The notes under the pieces were generated by a model. It was not told where the DNA came from, did not search any database, and saw only the letters and a list, made by a program, of their open reading frames with translations. From contig NZ_CP026121.1 in NCBI RefSeq assembly GCF_003330845.1, positions 7,793,501 to 7,857,500 on the forward strand: a DNA stretch of 64,000 nt, read 5' to 3'. Shown here piece after piece: positions 30,853-40,653 of this stretch; the stretch's first letter is position 1, and every line of letters starts with the position of its first letter. The position numbers and the translations under genes are program-made. This stretch comes from Streptomyces sp. Go-475. GTDB lineage: Bacteria > Actinomycetota > Actinomycetes > Streptomycetales > Streptomycetaceae.

Positions 30853-32193
30853 CTAGTTCACCGGCGCCGTACGCCGCCACGGGTTTCTCTCCTCCAACTG
30901 GGCCGCCAGGTCCAGCAGTCGGGACTCGGAGCCGGGGCGTCCCACCAGCTGCACGGAGCCGGGCGCGCCGGAGGGAAGGGTTCCGCAGGGGACCGCCATG
31001 GCGGGCCAGCCGGTCAGGTTCCACGCGGGCGTCAGGGGCGAGTAGGTCGTGTTGGCCAGCACGTTGCTCAGCCAGCCCCGCTCGTGCCACGGCCCGGCCT
31101 TGGGGGAGCGGCGGGCGAGCGCGGGCGTGAGCAGCACGTCGTACTCCGTGAAGAACGGCTCCAGCCGGCGCCGCAGTTGTTCCCGGCCGCCCCCGGAACG
31201 CACCCCGGCCAGGAACGGGCGGCCGACGCGGGCGTGGACGCGGGTGCGCCGCGTCAGCAGACGGGACTCGAGGCCCTGGGCGTCCGCGGCCGTGCCCGCC
31301 GCCCAGTGGGTCAGCGAGGTCGTCGCGAGGGACAGGGGGTAGGGCGGGTCGGCGCGGCGGACCTGGTGGCCCGCCCGCATCAGCGCCCCGGCCGCCTCGC
31401 GGGCGGCCGTCGCGTACGGGCGGCTGATGGTGACGCCGGCCAGCGGGCTGCGCAGCGACACGGCGACCCGGAGCGTGCCCGGCTCGGACCGGGGGACGGG
31501 CGCGGTGCCGGCGAGGACCGAGAGCATCAGGCGGGCGTCCTCGACGGTCGTGGCGAGCGGGCCGTGCTCCGCCATGCCGAACCAGGTGCTGCCCTCGCCC
31601 GCCGGGACCACTCCGTGCCCCGGCTTGATGGTGACCAGGCCGCAGTTGGCGGCCGGTATGCGCAGCGAGCCCATGCCGTCGTTGCCGAGGGCGATCGGCA
31701 CCATCCCGGCCGCGACGGCGGTGGCGCTGCCGCCTGAGGAGCCGCCCGCCGAGCGCGCCGGGTCCCAGGGGTTGCGAGAGGTGCCCAGCACGCCGTCCGT
31801 CGTGCCGAAGACGCACAGCTCGGGCACGTGCGTCAGGCCCACGACGACCGCGCCCGCGGCCCGCAGCCGGGCCACCGTCACGTGATCATGCGCGGTCGGC
31901 GTGTCCGGGGTGGCCGCCGAGCCGACGCGGCGGGACTCGCCGCGCACCGCCACGTTGTCCTTGACGGCCACCGGCACCCCGGCCAGGGGGAGTTCGGAGA
32001 GGTCGCCGCGTGCGGCCACCTCGTCGGCCTCGGCCAGCGCCTTCTCGGCACGGACCAGCCGGAAGGCGCCCAGCCGGCCGTCGAGCCGCCGGATCCGTTC
32101 GAGGTGCTCGGCGACCACCTCCCGGGGCGTGACCCGCTTCTCGCGGACGGCGGCGGACATCTCGGCGGCGGTGCGGCCGGCCCAGGTGGTCAC
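30853..32193 (-). CDS. Amidase (amidase-signature family)
   Basis: 446 residues. The Ser-cisSer-Lys catalytic apparatus is present: Lys in GVPVAVKDNVAV, and the signature block SAGGSSGGSATAVAAGMVPIALGNDGMGSLRIPAANCG. Its GxGxS segment reads NDGMGSLRIPA, where the usual D-x-GGSIR has one Gly replaced by Met. These enzymes hydrolyse small amides; no gatB or gatC is adjacent, so this is not the tRNA amidotransferase subunit. The GTG at 32193 is 5 bases after GAGGAG, although the frame is open to 32271. Confidence 0.9.
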   Translation of the reverse strand: MTTWAGRTAAEMSAAVREKRVTPREVVAEHLERIRRLDGRLGAFRLVRAEKALAEADEVAARGDLSELPLAGVPVAVKDNVAVRGESRRVGSAATPDTPTAHDHVTVARLRAAGAVVVGLTHVPELCVFGTTDGVLGTSRNPWDPARSAGGSSGGSATAVAAGMVPIALGNDGMGSLRIPAANCGLVTIKPGHGVVPAGEGSTWFGMAEHGPLATTVEDARLMLSVLAGTAPVPRSEPGTLRVAVSLRSPLAGVTISRPYATAAREAAGALMRAGHQVRRADPPYPLSLATTSLTHWAAGTAADAQGLESRLLTRRTRVHARVGRPFLAGVRSGGGREQLRRRLEPFFTEYDVLLTPALARRSPKAGPWHERGWLSNVLANTTYSPLTPAWNLTGWPAMAVPCGTLPSGAPGSVQLVGRPGSESRLLDLAAQLEERNPWRRTAPVN

Positions 32194-32316
32194 AGAGGCT
32201 CCTCGGGAGGACGGGGGAGACGGGCTACCGGTGAGTACGTAGGGAGAACTGTGCACCGGCCGGGGGCGCACGTCGAGATCGCGAGCCGTTTTACGCGCCG
32301 GAACACGCCGTCAGGG

Positions 32317-32390
32317 CGCTCGGTGCGGGGCGTGCGGTGCTCCGCGCAGGTAACGCTCGGTGCGGGGCCTGCGGTGCTCAGCGCAGGTGG
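32317..32390. repeat. 37-bp tandem duplication at the end of the alpha/beta hydrolase gene
   Basis: Copies 32317-32353 and 32354-32390 match at 33 of 37 positions. The second copy contains the last codons and stop (32378-32380) of the minus-strand hydrolase gene; the first lies just outside. A gene-end duplication is likely. The rest of the gap 32194-32316 shows nothing. Confidence 0.8.
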
Positions 32391-33418
32391 CGCTCGAAGA
32401 AGGCTTCCGTGACGTCCATTTCGGACGCCCACCGGTGCCCGAACGTGTGGCCCTCACCGGCGACGGTGCGCAACTCCACGTCCTTGCCCGCCTCCTGGAA
32501 CACCCGGGCGGCCTCCCGTGACCAGGCCAGGGGGCAGGTGTCGTCCGCGGTGCCGTGCTGGATCAGCAGCGGCTCGGTCGCCCGGTCGGCGAAGGTGAGG
32601 GGCGAGACATCGCGCCAGAAGGCCGGGTCCTCCCCGGGCGTGCCGTGCTTCTCCTCGATCTCGGCGACGAGGGGGTCGCCGTCGGGCCGCTGGAAGTGGT
32701 CGATGTTCTCCTGCGGCCGTCCGCTCACCGGCGCGTACGCGACCGCCGCGTCGAACAGCCCGGGCGCCACGACCAGCGTGTTGTACACGACCCCGCCGCC
32801 CATGGACCGGCCGAACAGGCCGATGCGGTCGCCGTCGATCTCCGGCAGGCCGGAGCCGCGCAGGGCCAGGGCGGCGCCGATGACGTCCTCGGTGTAGCCG
32901 AGGCGCAGGTTCACGTCGTTGTCCGGGTCGTCGTCGGAGCGGGCGTGGTTGCGGTAGTCGGTGTGCAGGACGACGTAGCCGCTGCGGGCCAGGCGGTCCT
33001 GCTCGCGGGGCATGCCCTGGCCGCTGACGTAGACGTCCGGGTCGATGTACCCGTGCGCCAGCACCAGCGCCGGGAAGGGGCCCTCGCCCTCGGGGATGTT
33101 CATGATTCCCGAGATCGTCAGGCCGTTCGCCTCGTAGGTGACGGCGTAGCGGGTGTAGGCGGGGGTGCGGTCCAGCACGGCGCCGAGGCGCAGGCCGGAG
33201 CCGGTGTGCTCGCGGTGCATCAGGGCCGGGAGGGAGACGGGATCGGCCGGGGAGGGGGCGGGGGAGGGCGTGCCGCGGGGGCTCTCGCTCGTGGTCCGGG
33301 CCGATGCCGGGGACGGCTCGGGCGCGTCGTCCTCCGCGCCGCCGGTGCAGCCGAGCGCGACGGCCAGCAGCAGTCCGGCGGCGGCACGGGCGGTACCCCG
33401 GAGCCGCATACGGTCCAT
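32378..33418 (-). CDS. Exported alpha/beta hydrolase (S9/dienelactone-hydrolase-like)
   Basis: 346 residues. Residues 1-24 form a signal peptide ending ALGC, possibly a lipoprotein signal though the lipobox is weak. A 40-residue Ser/Pro/Thr linker follows. The hydrolase has oxyanion HGYIDPD, nucleophile elbow GRSMGGG (about residue 200), Asp in QHGTADDTCPL and His in GEGHTFG, giving a complete catalytic triad. It resembles secreted prolyl-oligopeptidase-like or esterase enzymes. The frame extends upstream, but the signal peptide fixes the start at the ATG 33418 or 33409. Divergent from the AhpD-like gene. Confidence 0.88.
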   Translation of the reverse strand: MDRMRLRGTARAAAGLLLAVALGCTGGAEDDAPEPSPASARTTSESPRGTPSPAPSPADPVSLPALMHREHTGSGLRLGAVLDRTPAYTRYAVTYEANGLTISGIMNIPEGEGPFPALVLAHGYIDPDVYVSGQGMPREQDRLARSGYVVLHTDYRNHARSDDDPDNDVNLRLGYTEDVIGAALALRGSGLPEIDGDRIGLFGRSMGGGVVYNTLVVAPGLFDAAVAYAPVSGRPQENIDHFQRPDGDPLVAEIEEKHGTPGEDPAFWRDVSPLTFADRATEPLLIQHGTADDTCPLAWSREAARVFQEAGKDVELRTVAGEGHTFGHRWASEMDVTEAFFERHLR

Positions 33419-33569
33419 TGTGACCCGGCCGGCCCCCGCAGGGGCAGCTCGGTCCTCCGGCCGTAGCGCGAAGAGAGCGGAGACGCAGATCACATCCGTC
33501 CATGTCACATCGGCGAGGGGCCGACGGCTCATAGAGGCGTAAGCACCGACAACGAAGAAGGAGCTCACC

Positions 33570-34043
33570 ATGAGCGCGCGTCTGGACGTCTTCGCCACCG
33601 AGAGCGGGAGCAAGCTCGCCAGGCAGTTCGCCTCCCTGGGACGGCTGGTCGTGGATTCGGAGCTGCCGGCCGCCACCCGGGAGCTGGTCTCGCTGCGCGT
33701 GAGCCAGATCAACGGGTGCGCGGTCTGCATCGACATGCACACCAAGGACGCCGAGGCGGCGGGCGAGTCCTCCGTGCGTCTCCACCTGGTCGCGGGATGG
33801 CGTGAGGCCACGGTCTTCACCGAGGCCGAGCGCGCCGCCCTGGAACTCGCCGAGCAGGGCACCCGGATCGCGGACGGCGCCGGCGGGGTCCCGGACGAGG
33901 TGTGGGAGCGGGCCGCGAAGCACTACGACGAGGAGCAGCTCGTCGCGCTGGTGGCCCTGATCTCCTTCATGAACACCGCGAACCGGCTGAACGTCATCCT
34001 CCAGCGGCCGGCGGGCGACTACCGGCCCGGCCAGTTCAAGTAG
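33570..34043 (+). CDS. Carboxymuconolactone decarboxylase / AhpD-like protein
   Basis: 157 residues with the AhpD core motif CAVCIDMH (CxxC followed by His), preceded by ELVSLRVSQINGCAVC. Proteins of this type are peroxidases or disulfide reductases that use the CxxC pair. Length and the WREATVFTEAERAALELAEQGT segment match the single-domain actinobacterial subgroup. A GAAGGAG precedes the ATG. It is convergent with the FadR-type regulator. Confidence 0.92.
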   Translation: MSARLDVFATESGSKLARQFASLGRLVVDSELPAATRELVSLRVSQINGCAVCIDMHTKDAEAAGESSVRLHLVAGWREATVFTEAERAALELAEQGTRIADGAGGVPDEVWERAAKHYDEEQLVALVALISFMNTANRLNVILQRPAGDYRPGQFK

Positions 34044-34054
34044 CGGTGGAACAC

Positions 34055-34081
34055 CGGGCCCTGGGGCTTTCCTAGGGCCCG
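34055..34081. terminator. 8-bp hairpin between convergent AhpD-like and FadR-type genes
   Basis: Arms 34055-34062 and 34074-34081, loop of 11. The right arm overlaps the stop codon of the regulator gene. Confidence 0.5.
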
Positions 34082-34776
34082 AGCTGCGCCCGCAGCCACT
34101 CCTCCACCTCGCCCACGTGCGCGGCCGCCGCCGCGCGGGCCGCCTCCGGGTCGTGGGCGGCCAGGGCGCGGTGGATCGCCGCGTGTTCGCGGCGGGTGCG
34201 GGCGAAGGCGCCCTCCTCCTGGTAGCCGCGCCAGACCCGGGCGCGGAAGGTCCGCGACGACAGGCCCTCCAGGATCGCGGCCATCGTCTCGTTGCCCGCG
34301 GCCGCCGCGATCTCGCGGTGGAAGGCCAGGTCGTGGGCGAGGATCTCCTCCGGATCGTCCGTGGCGTTCATCGCCGCCAGGTGCTTCTCCACCTCGGCCA
34401 GCCGGTCCGGGGTGATCCGCGCGGCGGCCAGTGCCGTCGCCGTCGACTCCAGGATCCGGCGGATCTCCAGCAGCTCCACCAGGCGCGGGCCGCGCGACAG
34501 GTCCGCGACGACGCCGAAGGTCTCCAGCAGGTCGCCGGCCTCCAGTTGCGTGACGTAGATGCCCGAGCCGTGCCGGGCCTCCAGCACGCCCAGTACCGTC
34601 AGCGCGCGGATCGCCTCCCGCATCGAGCTGCGGGAGATGCCCAGCTGCGCGGCCAGGTCCCGTTCGGTCGGCAGCCGCTGGCCCGGCTCCAGTCGGCCCT
34701 CGCCGATCATCGCCTTGATCCGCTCGATGGCGCGCTGCGTCACGGTGCCCTTCTGCGGGGCTGTCTCGTCGTCCAC
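34072..34776 (-). CDS. FadR-subfamily GntR regulator, probable L-fucose repressor
   Basis: 234 residues. Winged helix-turn-helix at about 10-75 (QRLPTERDLAAQLGISRSSMREAIRALTVLGVLEARHGSGIYV). The FCD effector domain follows at about 90-225, with likely metal or ligand residues in HDLAFHREIAAAAGN and RREHAAIHRAL. It is transcribed away from the sugar ABC/fucose operon. A perfect FadR-type operator lies in the 167-base intergenic region, 46 bases from its own start, so it probably represses both the operon and itself until a pathway intermediate binds. Confidence 0.93.
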   Translation of the reverse strand: MDDETAPQKGTVTQRAIERIKAMIGEGRLEPGQRLPTERDLAAQLGISRSSMREAIRALTVLGVLEARHGSGIYVTQLEAGDLLETFGVVADLSRGPRLVELLEIRRILESTATALAAARITPDRLAEVEKHLAAMNATDDPEEILAHDLAFHREIAAAAGNETMAAILEGLSSRTFRARVWRGYQEEGAFARTRREHAAIHRALAAHDPEAARAAAAAHVGEVEEWLRAQLGP

Positions 34777-34821
34777 GCCAGTCCTCCGATCACAGCGCTC
34801 CGGCGCAGTCTAACCGTCAGG

Positions 34822-34834
34822 GTGGTCGGACCAC
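34822..34834. promoter_or_regulatory. FadR-family operator
   Basis: Perfect palindrome GTGGTCGGACCAC. Its core TGGTCGGACCA fits the TNGTNNNACNA consensus of the FadR subfamily. Position between the divergent regulator and transporter genes supports it as the regulator's binding site. Confidence 0.75.
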
Positions 34835-34886
34835 TATGAGTCCCAGGCGCGGAAATGTGGTGTCGCGGGGTGTTCTGGCGGGGGAG

Positions 34887-34897
34887 TGGTCTGATAA
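34887..34897 (+). promoter_or_regulatory. Second, imperfect FadR-type site
   Basis: TGGTCTGATAA matches the same consensus with one mismatch, 47 bases before the ABC operon start and next to an AT-rich GATAAGTAT that could be the -10 region. A regulator bound here would block the promoter. Confidence 0.4.
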
Positions 34898-34943
34898 GTA
34901 TGCGGGCATCTGCTGGAACACCGGTCGATGGGAGCACCCTGAG

Positions 34944-36017
34944 ATGCCCGGAAGCACAGTGCGGAAGCGGAACACGTCCCGGATCGTCGGCGCGGTGGCC
35001 CTGGCCGTCGGCGCCGGTCTCGTGCTCGCCGGGTGCGGCAGCACCGAGGACACCGGCGCCTCGGGTGCCGGCGGGGGCGACGGCACGGGCAAGGTGGGGG
35101 TCGTCCTGCCCCTGCTGACCTCGCCGTTCTGGCAGTCGTACAACGACTACGTGCCGAAGATGGCGAAGTCCGAGGGGGTGGACGCGATGAAGACCGTCAA
35201 CTCCAACAGCGACCCCTCGCAGCAGATCACCGACATCAACAACCAGCTCAACCAGGGCGTCAAGGGCCTGGTCGTCGCCCCGCTGGACAGCGCCGCCATC
35301 GAGGCGGGCCTCGACCAGGCCGAGCGCAAGGGCGTGCCGGTGGTCGCCGTGGACGTGGCGCCCGACAAGGGCAAGGTCGCCATGGTGGTCCGGGCGAACA
35401 ACGTGGCCTACGGCGAGAAGGCCTGCCGGTACCTCGGCGAGCACATCACCTCGGGCAAGGTCGTGCAGATCATGGGCGACCTCGCCTCGGTCAACGGCCG
35501 TGACCGCTCCGAGGCGTTCCGCGCCTGCGTGAAGAAGAACTTCCCGAAGCTGAAGGTCCTGGAGATCCCCGCCAAGTGGGAGTCCGACACCGCGGCTTCC
35601 AAACTCGACACCCTGCTCAACGCCAACCCCGACATCAAGGGCATCTACCTGCAGGCGGGCGGCGTCTACCTGGCGCCCACCCTGCAGACCCTCAAGTCCA
35701 AGGGCATGCTGAGGAAGGCCGGGCAACCGGGCCACATCACGATCGTCTCCAACGACGGCATCCCGCAGGAGTTCGACGCCATCCGCAAGGGCGAGATCGA
35801 CGCGACCGTCTCCCAGCCCGCCGACGCCTACGCCAAGTACGGCATGTACTACATCAAGGCCGCGATGCAGGGGAAGACGTTCAAGCCCGGCCCGACCGAC
35901 CACGACTCGACCATCGTCAAGCTGCCCAGCGGCATCCTGGAGGACCAGCTGCCCGCGCCGCTGGTGACCAAGGACAACGTCGACGACCCCAAGCTCTGGG
36001 GCAACACGGTCGAATGA
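34944..36017 (+). CDS. Sugar ABC transporter substrate-binding lipoprotein
   Basis: 357 residues. Lipobox LAGC at residues about 28-31, then a Gly/Ala linker and a type I periplasmic binding fold of the ribose/xylose group (KVGVVLPLLTSPFWQSYNDYV start; DINNQLNQGVKGLVVAPLDSAAIE; GIYLQAGGVYLAPTLQ). Given the downstream enzymes the ligand is probably L-fucose or a fucose-containing sugar. The ATG 34944 has GGGAG upstream at a slightly long spacing. Coupled to the ATPase by ATGA. Confidence 0.93.
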   Translation: MPGSTVRKRNTSRIVGAVALAVGAGLVLAGCGSTEDTGASGAGGGDGTGKVGVVLPLLTSPFWQSYNDYVPKMAKSEGVDAMKTVNSNSDPSQQITDINNQLNQGVKGLVVAPLDSAAIEAGLDQAERKGVPVVAVDVAPDKGKVAMVVRANNVAYGEKACRYLGEHITSGKVVQIMGDLASVNGRDRSEAFRACVKKNFPKLKVLEIPAKWESDTAASKLDTLLNANPDIKGIYLQAGGVYLAPTLQTLKSKGMLRKAGQPGHITIVSNDGIPQEFDAIRKGEIDATVSQPADAYAKYGMYYIKAAMQGKTFKPGPTDHDSTIVKLPSGILEDQLPAPLVTKDNVDDPKLWGNTVE

Positions 36018-37504
36018 GTACCGCACTGGTCGAAGCCCGGGGCATCGTCAAGCGCTACGGCCCCACCACCGCCCTCGCCGACGGCAGGCTCACCGTCCTG
36101 CCCGGCGAGTCCCACGCCCTCGTCGGCCGCAACGGCGCGGGCAAGTCGACCCTCGTCAGGATCCTCACCGGGCTCCAGGCGCCCGACGAGGGCACCGTCC
36201 GCTTCGACGGCGAGCCCGCACCCCCGCTCGCCGACCGGGACGCCTGGCGCCGCAAGGTCGCCTGCGTCTACCAGCACCCGACGGTCGTGCCCGAACTGAC
36301 CGTCGCCGAGAACCTGTTCATCAACCGGCAGCCGCTCCGGCGCGGCTTCATCAGCTGGCGCCGGCTGACGGCGGAAGCCGCCGCGCTCCTCGACACCTGG
36401 GACGTGCGCGTCGACCCCGACGCCCGCACCGCCGACCTCAAGGTCGAGGACCGGCAGATGGTGGAGATCGCCCGGGCCCTGAGCTTCGGCGCCCGCTTCA
36501 TCGTCCTGGACGAACCCACCGCCCAGCTCGACAACCGCGAGATCGAGCGCCTGTTCACCCGCATGCGGGCGCTGCAGGACTCGGGCGTCACCTTCCTGTT
36601 CATCTCCCACCACCTGCAAGAGGTGTACGAGGTCTGCCAGACCGTCACGGTCCTGCGCGACGCCCGCTGGATCACCACCGCCCCGGTCGCCGACCTCCCG
36701 CGCCGGGCCCTGGTGGAGGCCATGGCGGGGGAGACCGTCGCCGAACAGGCCGAGCGGCAGCGGACCGCCGAGGCGACGGGCCCCGTCCTCCTCGACGTCC
36801 GCGGGCTCGGCTCGACGGCGTACGAGAACGTCGACCTCACCGTCCGCAGGGGCGAGGTCGTCGGACTCGCCGGGTCCAGCGCCAGCGGCAAGATCGAGCT
36901 GGCCGAGACGTTCACCGGACTGCACACCCCGACGAGCGGGACGGTCCTCCTCGACGGCGCGCCCCTGCCGTTCGGCGACGTCCGCGAGGCCCTGGAGGCC
37001 GGAGTCGGCTTCGTGCCCCGCGACCGGCACGACCAGGGCCTGGTCTTCGGCATGTCCATCGGCGACAACGCCACCCTGAGCGTCCTGGGACGGCTGGGCC
37101 GCTTCGGTTTCGTCGGCGCCGACCGCAAGCGCGCGACGGCCACCGCCCTGATCGAACGGCTCGACATCCACGCCGAGGGCCCCGAGCAGCCCGTCTCCGA
37201 CCTGTCCGGCGGCAACGCGCAGAAGGTCGTCATGGCTCGCGCCCTCGCCTCCGACCCCCGGCTCCTGGTCCTCGTCAACCCGACCGCCGGCGTCGACGTG
37301 AAGTCCAAGGAGTCCCTGCTCGCCCGCGTCGACAGCGCCCGCGAGGACGGCACCGCCGTGCTCGTCGTCTCCGACGAACTCGACGACCTCAGGCGCTGCG
37401 ACCGGGTCCTCGTCCTCTTCCACGGCCGGGTCGTCGCCGAGCACCGGGCGGGCTGGCGCGACCACGAGCTCATCGCCTCCATCGAAGGAGTGGACCATGG
37501 CTGA
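36014..37504 (+). CDS. Sugar ABC transporter ATPase, tandem-domain (RbsA/XylG type)
   Basis: 496 residues with two ATPase domains. The N-terminal one is complete: Walker A GRNGAGKST, Walker B FIVLDEPTAQLD. The C-terminal one is degenerate: GSSASGKIE replaces Walker A, and VLVNPTAGVD lacks the Walker B Asp-Glu, though LSGGNAQKV is kept. Degenerate second sites are usual in this family, but loss of both acidic residues is marked. It overlaps both neighbours (4 and 8 bases), so the three transporter genes are coupled. Confidence 0.95.
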   Translation: MSTALVEARGIVKRYGPTTALADGRLTVLPGESHALVGRNGAGKSTLVRILTGLQAPDEGTVRFDGEPAPPLADRDAWRRKVACVYQHPTVVPELTVAENLFINRQPLRRGFISWRRLTAEAAALLDTWDVRVDPDARTADLKVEDRQMVEIARALSFGARFIVLDEPTAQLDNREIERLFTRMRALQDSGVTFLFISHHLQEVYEVCQTVTVLRDARWITTAPVADLPRRALVEAMAGETVAEQAERQRTAEATGPVLLDVRGLGSTAYENVDLTVRRGEVVGLAGSSASGKIELAETFTGLHTPTSGTVLLDGAPLPFGDVREALEAGVGFVPRDRHDQGLVFGMSIGDNATLSVLGRLGRFGFVGADRKRATATALIERLDIHAEGPEQPVSDLSGGNAQKVVMARALASDPRLLVLVNPTAGVDVKSKESLLARVDSAREDGTAVLVVSDELDDLRRCDRVLVLFHGRVVAEHRAGWRDHELIASIEGVDHG

Positions 37505-38522
37505 CACCAAGGCCCCGCCGGTGAAGCAGGCGCACGCGACCGACACCGGGTCGGCGAGGACCGTACTGGTGCGCCGGGCCCGCGAACTCGCCCTCGTGCC
37601 GGCCCTGTTGCTGCTCATGGTGCTCGGCGCGATCGTCAACGACTCGTTCCTCACCGAGCGCAACCTGATCTCGATCCTCGGCGCCTCCGCCGCCCTCGCG
37701 ATGGTGGTGCTCGCCGAGTCGCTCGTGCTGATCACCGGCAAGTTCGACCTGTCCCTCGAATCGGTCGTCGGCATCGCGCCCGCCGTCGGCGCGCTGCTCG
37801 TGCTGCCCGCCGCCCAGTCCGGCTGGGGCACCGAACTCCCCGCCGCCCTCGCTCTCCTGGCCGTCCTGGTCGCGGGCGCGGCCGTCGGCGCCTTCAACGG
37901 CGTCCTCGTCGTGAAGTTCAGGCTCAACGCGTTCATCGTCACGCTCGCGATGCTGATCGTGCTGCGCGGCCTGCTGGTCGGCGCGACCAAGGGCAAGACG
38001 CTGTTCGGCATGCCCGACAGCTTCTACTCCCTGGCGACCACCACCTTCCTCACCGTGCCGCTGTCGGTGTGGCTGGCCGCGCTCGCCTTCGCCGTCGCCG
38101 GGCTGGTCCTGAAGTACCACCGGGTGGGGCGCGCCCTGTACGCCATCGGCGGCAACGCCGACGCGGCCCGGGCCGCGGGCATCCGCGTGGAGCGGGTCAT
38201 GCTCGGCGTGTTCGTCGTCGCGGGCGTCCTCGCCGCGGTCGGCGGCATCATGCAGACCGGCTACGTCGGCGCGATCAGCGCCAACCAGGGCCAGAACATG
38301 ATCTTCACGGTGTTCGCGGCCGCGGTGATCGGCGGCATCGCCCTCGACGGCGGCAAGGGCACCATGTTCGGCGCCCTGACCGGCGTACTCCTTCTGGGCG
38401 TCGTACAGAACCTCCTCACCCTCGCGCAGGTGCCGTCGTTCTGGATCCAGGCCATCTACGGAGGGATCATCCTGGTCGCCCTCATGATCGCCCGGGTGAC
38501 GACCGGCCGCGCCCAGGACTGA
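37497..38522 (+). CDS. Sugar ABC transporter permease (RbsC-like)
   Basis: 341 residues with about nine to ten hydrophobic segments. The family signature [22 protein letters not shown] and the cytoplasmic loop [24 protein letters not shown], which docks the ATPase, are clear. GAAGGAG precedes the ATG, which lies inside the end of the ATPase gene. With the binding protein and ATPase it makes a complete importer. Confidence 0.95.
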   Translation: MADTKAPPVKQAHATDTGSARTVLVRRARELALVPALLLLMVLGAIVNDSFLTERNLISILGASAALAMVVLAESLVLITGKFDLSLESVVGIAPAVGALLVLPAAQSGWGTELPAALALLAVLVAGAAVGAFNGVLVVKFRLNAFIVTLAMLIVLRGLLVGATKGKTLFGMPDSFYSLATTTFLTVPLSVWLAALAFAVAGLVLKYHRVGRALYAIGGNADAARAAGIRVERVMLGVFVVAGVLAAVGGIMQTGYVGAISANQGQNMIFTVFAAAVIGGIALDGGKGTMFGALTGVLLLGVVQNLLTLAQVPSFWIQAIYGGIILVALMIARVTTGRAQD

Positions 38523-38557
38523 CCCCGCCCCTCGCCCCGACCGACGAAAGGTCCCCC

Positions 38558-39901
38558 GTGTCCCCGACGCCCGCCCGCATCACCGCGGTCGACACCCACG
38601 ACATCCGCTTCCCCACCTCGCGCGAGCTCGACGGCTCCGACGCGATGAACCCGGACCCCGACTACTCGGCGGCCTACGTCGTCCTGCGCACGGACGCGGC
38701 CGACGGGCACGAGGGGCACGGGTTCGCCTTCACCATCGGGCGGGGCAACGAGGTCCAGGTCGCCGCGATCGACGCGCTGCGCGGACACCTCCTCGGCCGC
38801 GACCTGGCCGAGCTGTGCGCCGACCCGTCCGGCCTGAACCGCGACCTGATCGGCGACAGCCAGCTGCGCTGGCTCGGGCCCGAGAAGGGCGTGATGCACA
38901 TGGCGATCGGCGCCGTCGTCAACGCCGTGTGGGACCTCGCCGCCAAGCGCGCCGGCCTGCCGCTGTGGCGGCTGCTCGCCGAGGCCGAGCCCGAATGGCT
39001 CGTCCGCCAGATCGACTTCCGCTACCTCACCGACGCCCTCACCCCCGAGGAGGCCCTGACCCTCCTGCGCCGGGGCCGGCAGGGCGCCAAGGAGCGCACG
39101 GCCCGGCTCCTGGAGCGCGGCTACCCCGCCTACACCACCTCGCCCGGCTGGCTCGGCTACGACGACGAGAAACTCACCCGGCTCGCCGCCGAGGCCGTCG
39201 CCGACGGCTTCACCCAGATCAAACTGAAGGTGGGCGCCGACCTCGACGACGACATCCGCCGCTGCCGCGTGGCCCGTTCGGTCATCGGCCCCGACATCCG
39301 CATGGCCGTCGACGCCAACCAGCGCTGGGACGTGGCCGAGGCGGTCCGCTGGACCAAGGCCCTCGCCGAGTTCGACCCGTACTGGATCGAGGAACCCACC
39401 AGCCCCGACGACATCCTCGGCCACGCGGCGATCCGCCGGGCCGTCGCCCCCGTGAAGGTCGCCACCGGCGAGCACGTCCACAACCGGATCGTCTTCAAGC
39501 AGCTCCTCCAGGCCGGCGCGCTCGACGTCGTCCAGATCGACGCGGCCCGCGTCGGCGGCGTCCCCGAGAACCTCGCGATCCTGCTGCTCTCGGCCAAGTT
39601 CGGCGTGCCCGTGTGCCCGCATGCGGGCGGCGTCGGCCTGTGCGAACTCGTCCAGCACCTGTCGATGTTCGACTACGTGGCCCTGACCGGAACCACCGAG
39701 GACCGCGTCATCGAATACGTCGATCATCTGCACGACCACTTCCTCGACCCGGTGGTGATCCGGCAGGGTCACTACACGGCACCCACCGCGCCGGGCTTCT
39801 CGGCCGCCATGCGGCCCGAGTCGCTGGCGCGCTACACGTACCCGGGCGGCGAGTTCTGGGCCGCCGACCTCGACGCGACGAAGAAGGGGCACGCTGCATG
39901 A
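38558..39901 (+). CDS. L-fuconate dehydratase (enolase superfamily)
   Basis: 447 residues, the length of fuconate rather than rhamnonate dehydratases. The N-terminus [29 protein letters not shown] is the signature of the L-fuconate dehydratase/ENOSF1 group. Catalytic Lys in QIKLKVG, metal Asp in AVDANQRW, Glu in IEEPTSPDD and GEHVHNR, and His in CPHAGGVGL are visible. It dehydrates L-fuconate to 2-keto-3-deoxy-L-fuconate. GTG start at 38558 with GAAAGG; the only intergenic space in the operon (35 bases) lies before it. Confidence 0.93.
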   Translation: MSPTPARITAVDTHDIRFPTSRELDGSDAMNPDPDYSAAYVVLRTDAADGHEGHGFAFTIGRGNEVQVAAIDALRGHLLGRDLAELCADPSGLNRDLIGDSQLRWLGPEKGVMHMAIGAVVNAVWDLAAKRAGLPLWRLLAEAEPEWLVRQIDFRYLTDALTPEEALTLLRRGRQGAKERTARLLERGYPAYTTSPGWLGYDDEKLTRLAAEAVADGFTQIKLKVGADLDDDIRRCRVARSVIGPDIRMAVDANQRWDVAEAVRWTKALAEFDPYWIEEPTSPDDILGHAAIRRAVAPVKVATGEHVHNRIVFKQLLQAGALDVVQIDAARVGGVPENLAILLLSAKFGVPVCPHAGGVGLCELVQHLSMFDYVALTGTTEDRVIEYVDHLHDHFLDPVVIRQGHYTAPTAPGFSAAMRPESLARYTYPGGEFWAADLDATKKGHAA

Positions 39902-40653
39902 GCGACTTCGAGGGTCTCAGGGCCCTGGTGACGGGCGGTGCCTCCGGCATCGGCCGGGCCACCGCGGACCTCCTGGCCGAGCGCGGCGCCCAGGTCGCCG
40001 TCCTCGACCTGGATCCGTCCCCGGTCGACAAGCCACTCCTCGGCCACCGCGCGGACGTCACCGACGACGCGTCCGTCCGCGCGGCCGTGGCGGCCGCGGT
40101 CGCCGACCTCGGCGGCCTCGACATCCTGGTCAACAACGCGGGCGTCGGCGCCCAGGGCACCGTCGAGGACAACCCCGACGACGAGTGGCACCGCGTCTAC
40201 GACGTCAACGTCGTCGGCATGGTCCGCACCACCCGCGCCTGCCTGCCCCACCTGCGGGCCTCCGCGCACGCGGCGATCGTCAACACCTGCTCCATCGCCG
40301 CCACCGCGGGCCTGCCGCAGCGCGCCCTGTACAGCGCCACCAAGGGCGCCGTGTACTCCCTGACCCTCGCCATGGCCGCCGACCACGTCCGCGAGGGCAT
40401 CCGCGTCAACTGCGTCAACCCCGGCACGGTCGACACCCCGTGGGTCGGCCGCCTCCTCGACGCCGCGCCCGACCCGGCCGCCGAACGCGCCGCCCTCCAG
40501 GCCCGCCAGCCCACCGGCCGGCTGGTCTCCCCGGCCGAGGTCGCGGGCGCCATCGCCTACCTGGCGAGCCCCCTGTCCGGCGCCACCACGGGCACCGCGC
40601 TCGCCGTCGACGGCGGGATGCAGGGCCTGCGGCTGCGCCCGGTGGCCCGGTGA
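39898..40653 (+). CDS. SDR dehydrogenase, probable 2-keto-3-deoxy-L-fuconate dehydrogenase
   Basis: 251 residues, classical [11 protein letters not shown] binds NAD(P); NNAG, Ser in [10 protein letters not shown] and YSATK give the catalytic residues; [10 protein letters not shown] follows. The family member in the non-phosphorylating fucose pathway oxidises 2-keto-3-deoxy-L-fuconate to the 2,4-diketo acid, and the position here supports that role. It overlaps the preceding dehydratase (ATGA) and the following aldo/keto reductase (GTGA). Confidence 0.88.
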   Translation: MSDFEGLRALVTGGASGIGRATADLLAERGAQVAVLDLDPSPVDKPLLGHRADVTDDASVRAAVAAAVADLGGLDILVNNAGVGAQGTVEDNPDDEWHRVYDVNVVGMVRTTRACLPHLRASAHAAIVNTCSIAATAGLPQRALYSATKGAVYSLTLAMAADHVREGIRVNCVNPGTVDTPWVGRLLDAAPDPAAERAALQARQPTGRLVSPAEVAGAIAYLASPLSGATTGTALAVDGGMQGLRLRPVAR

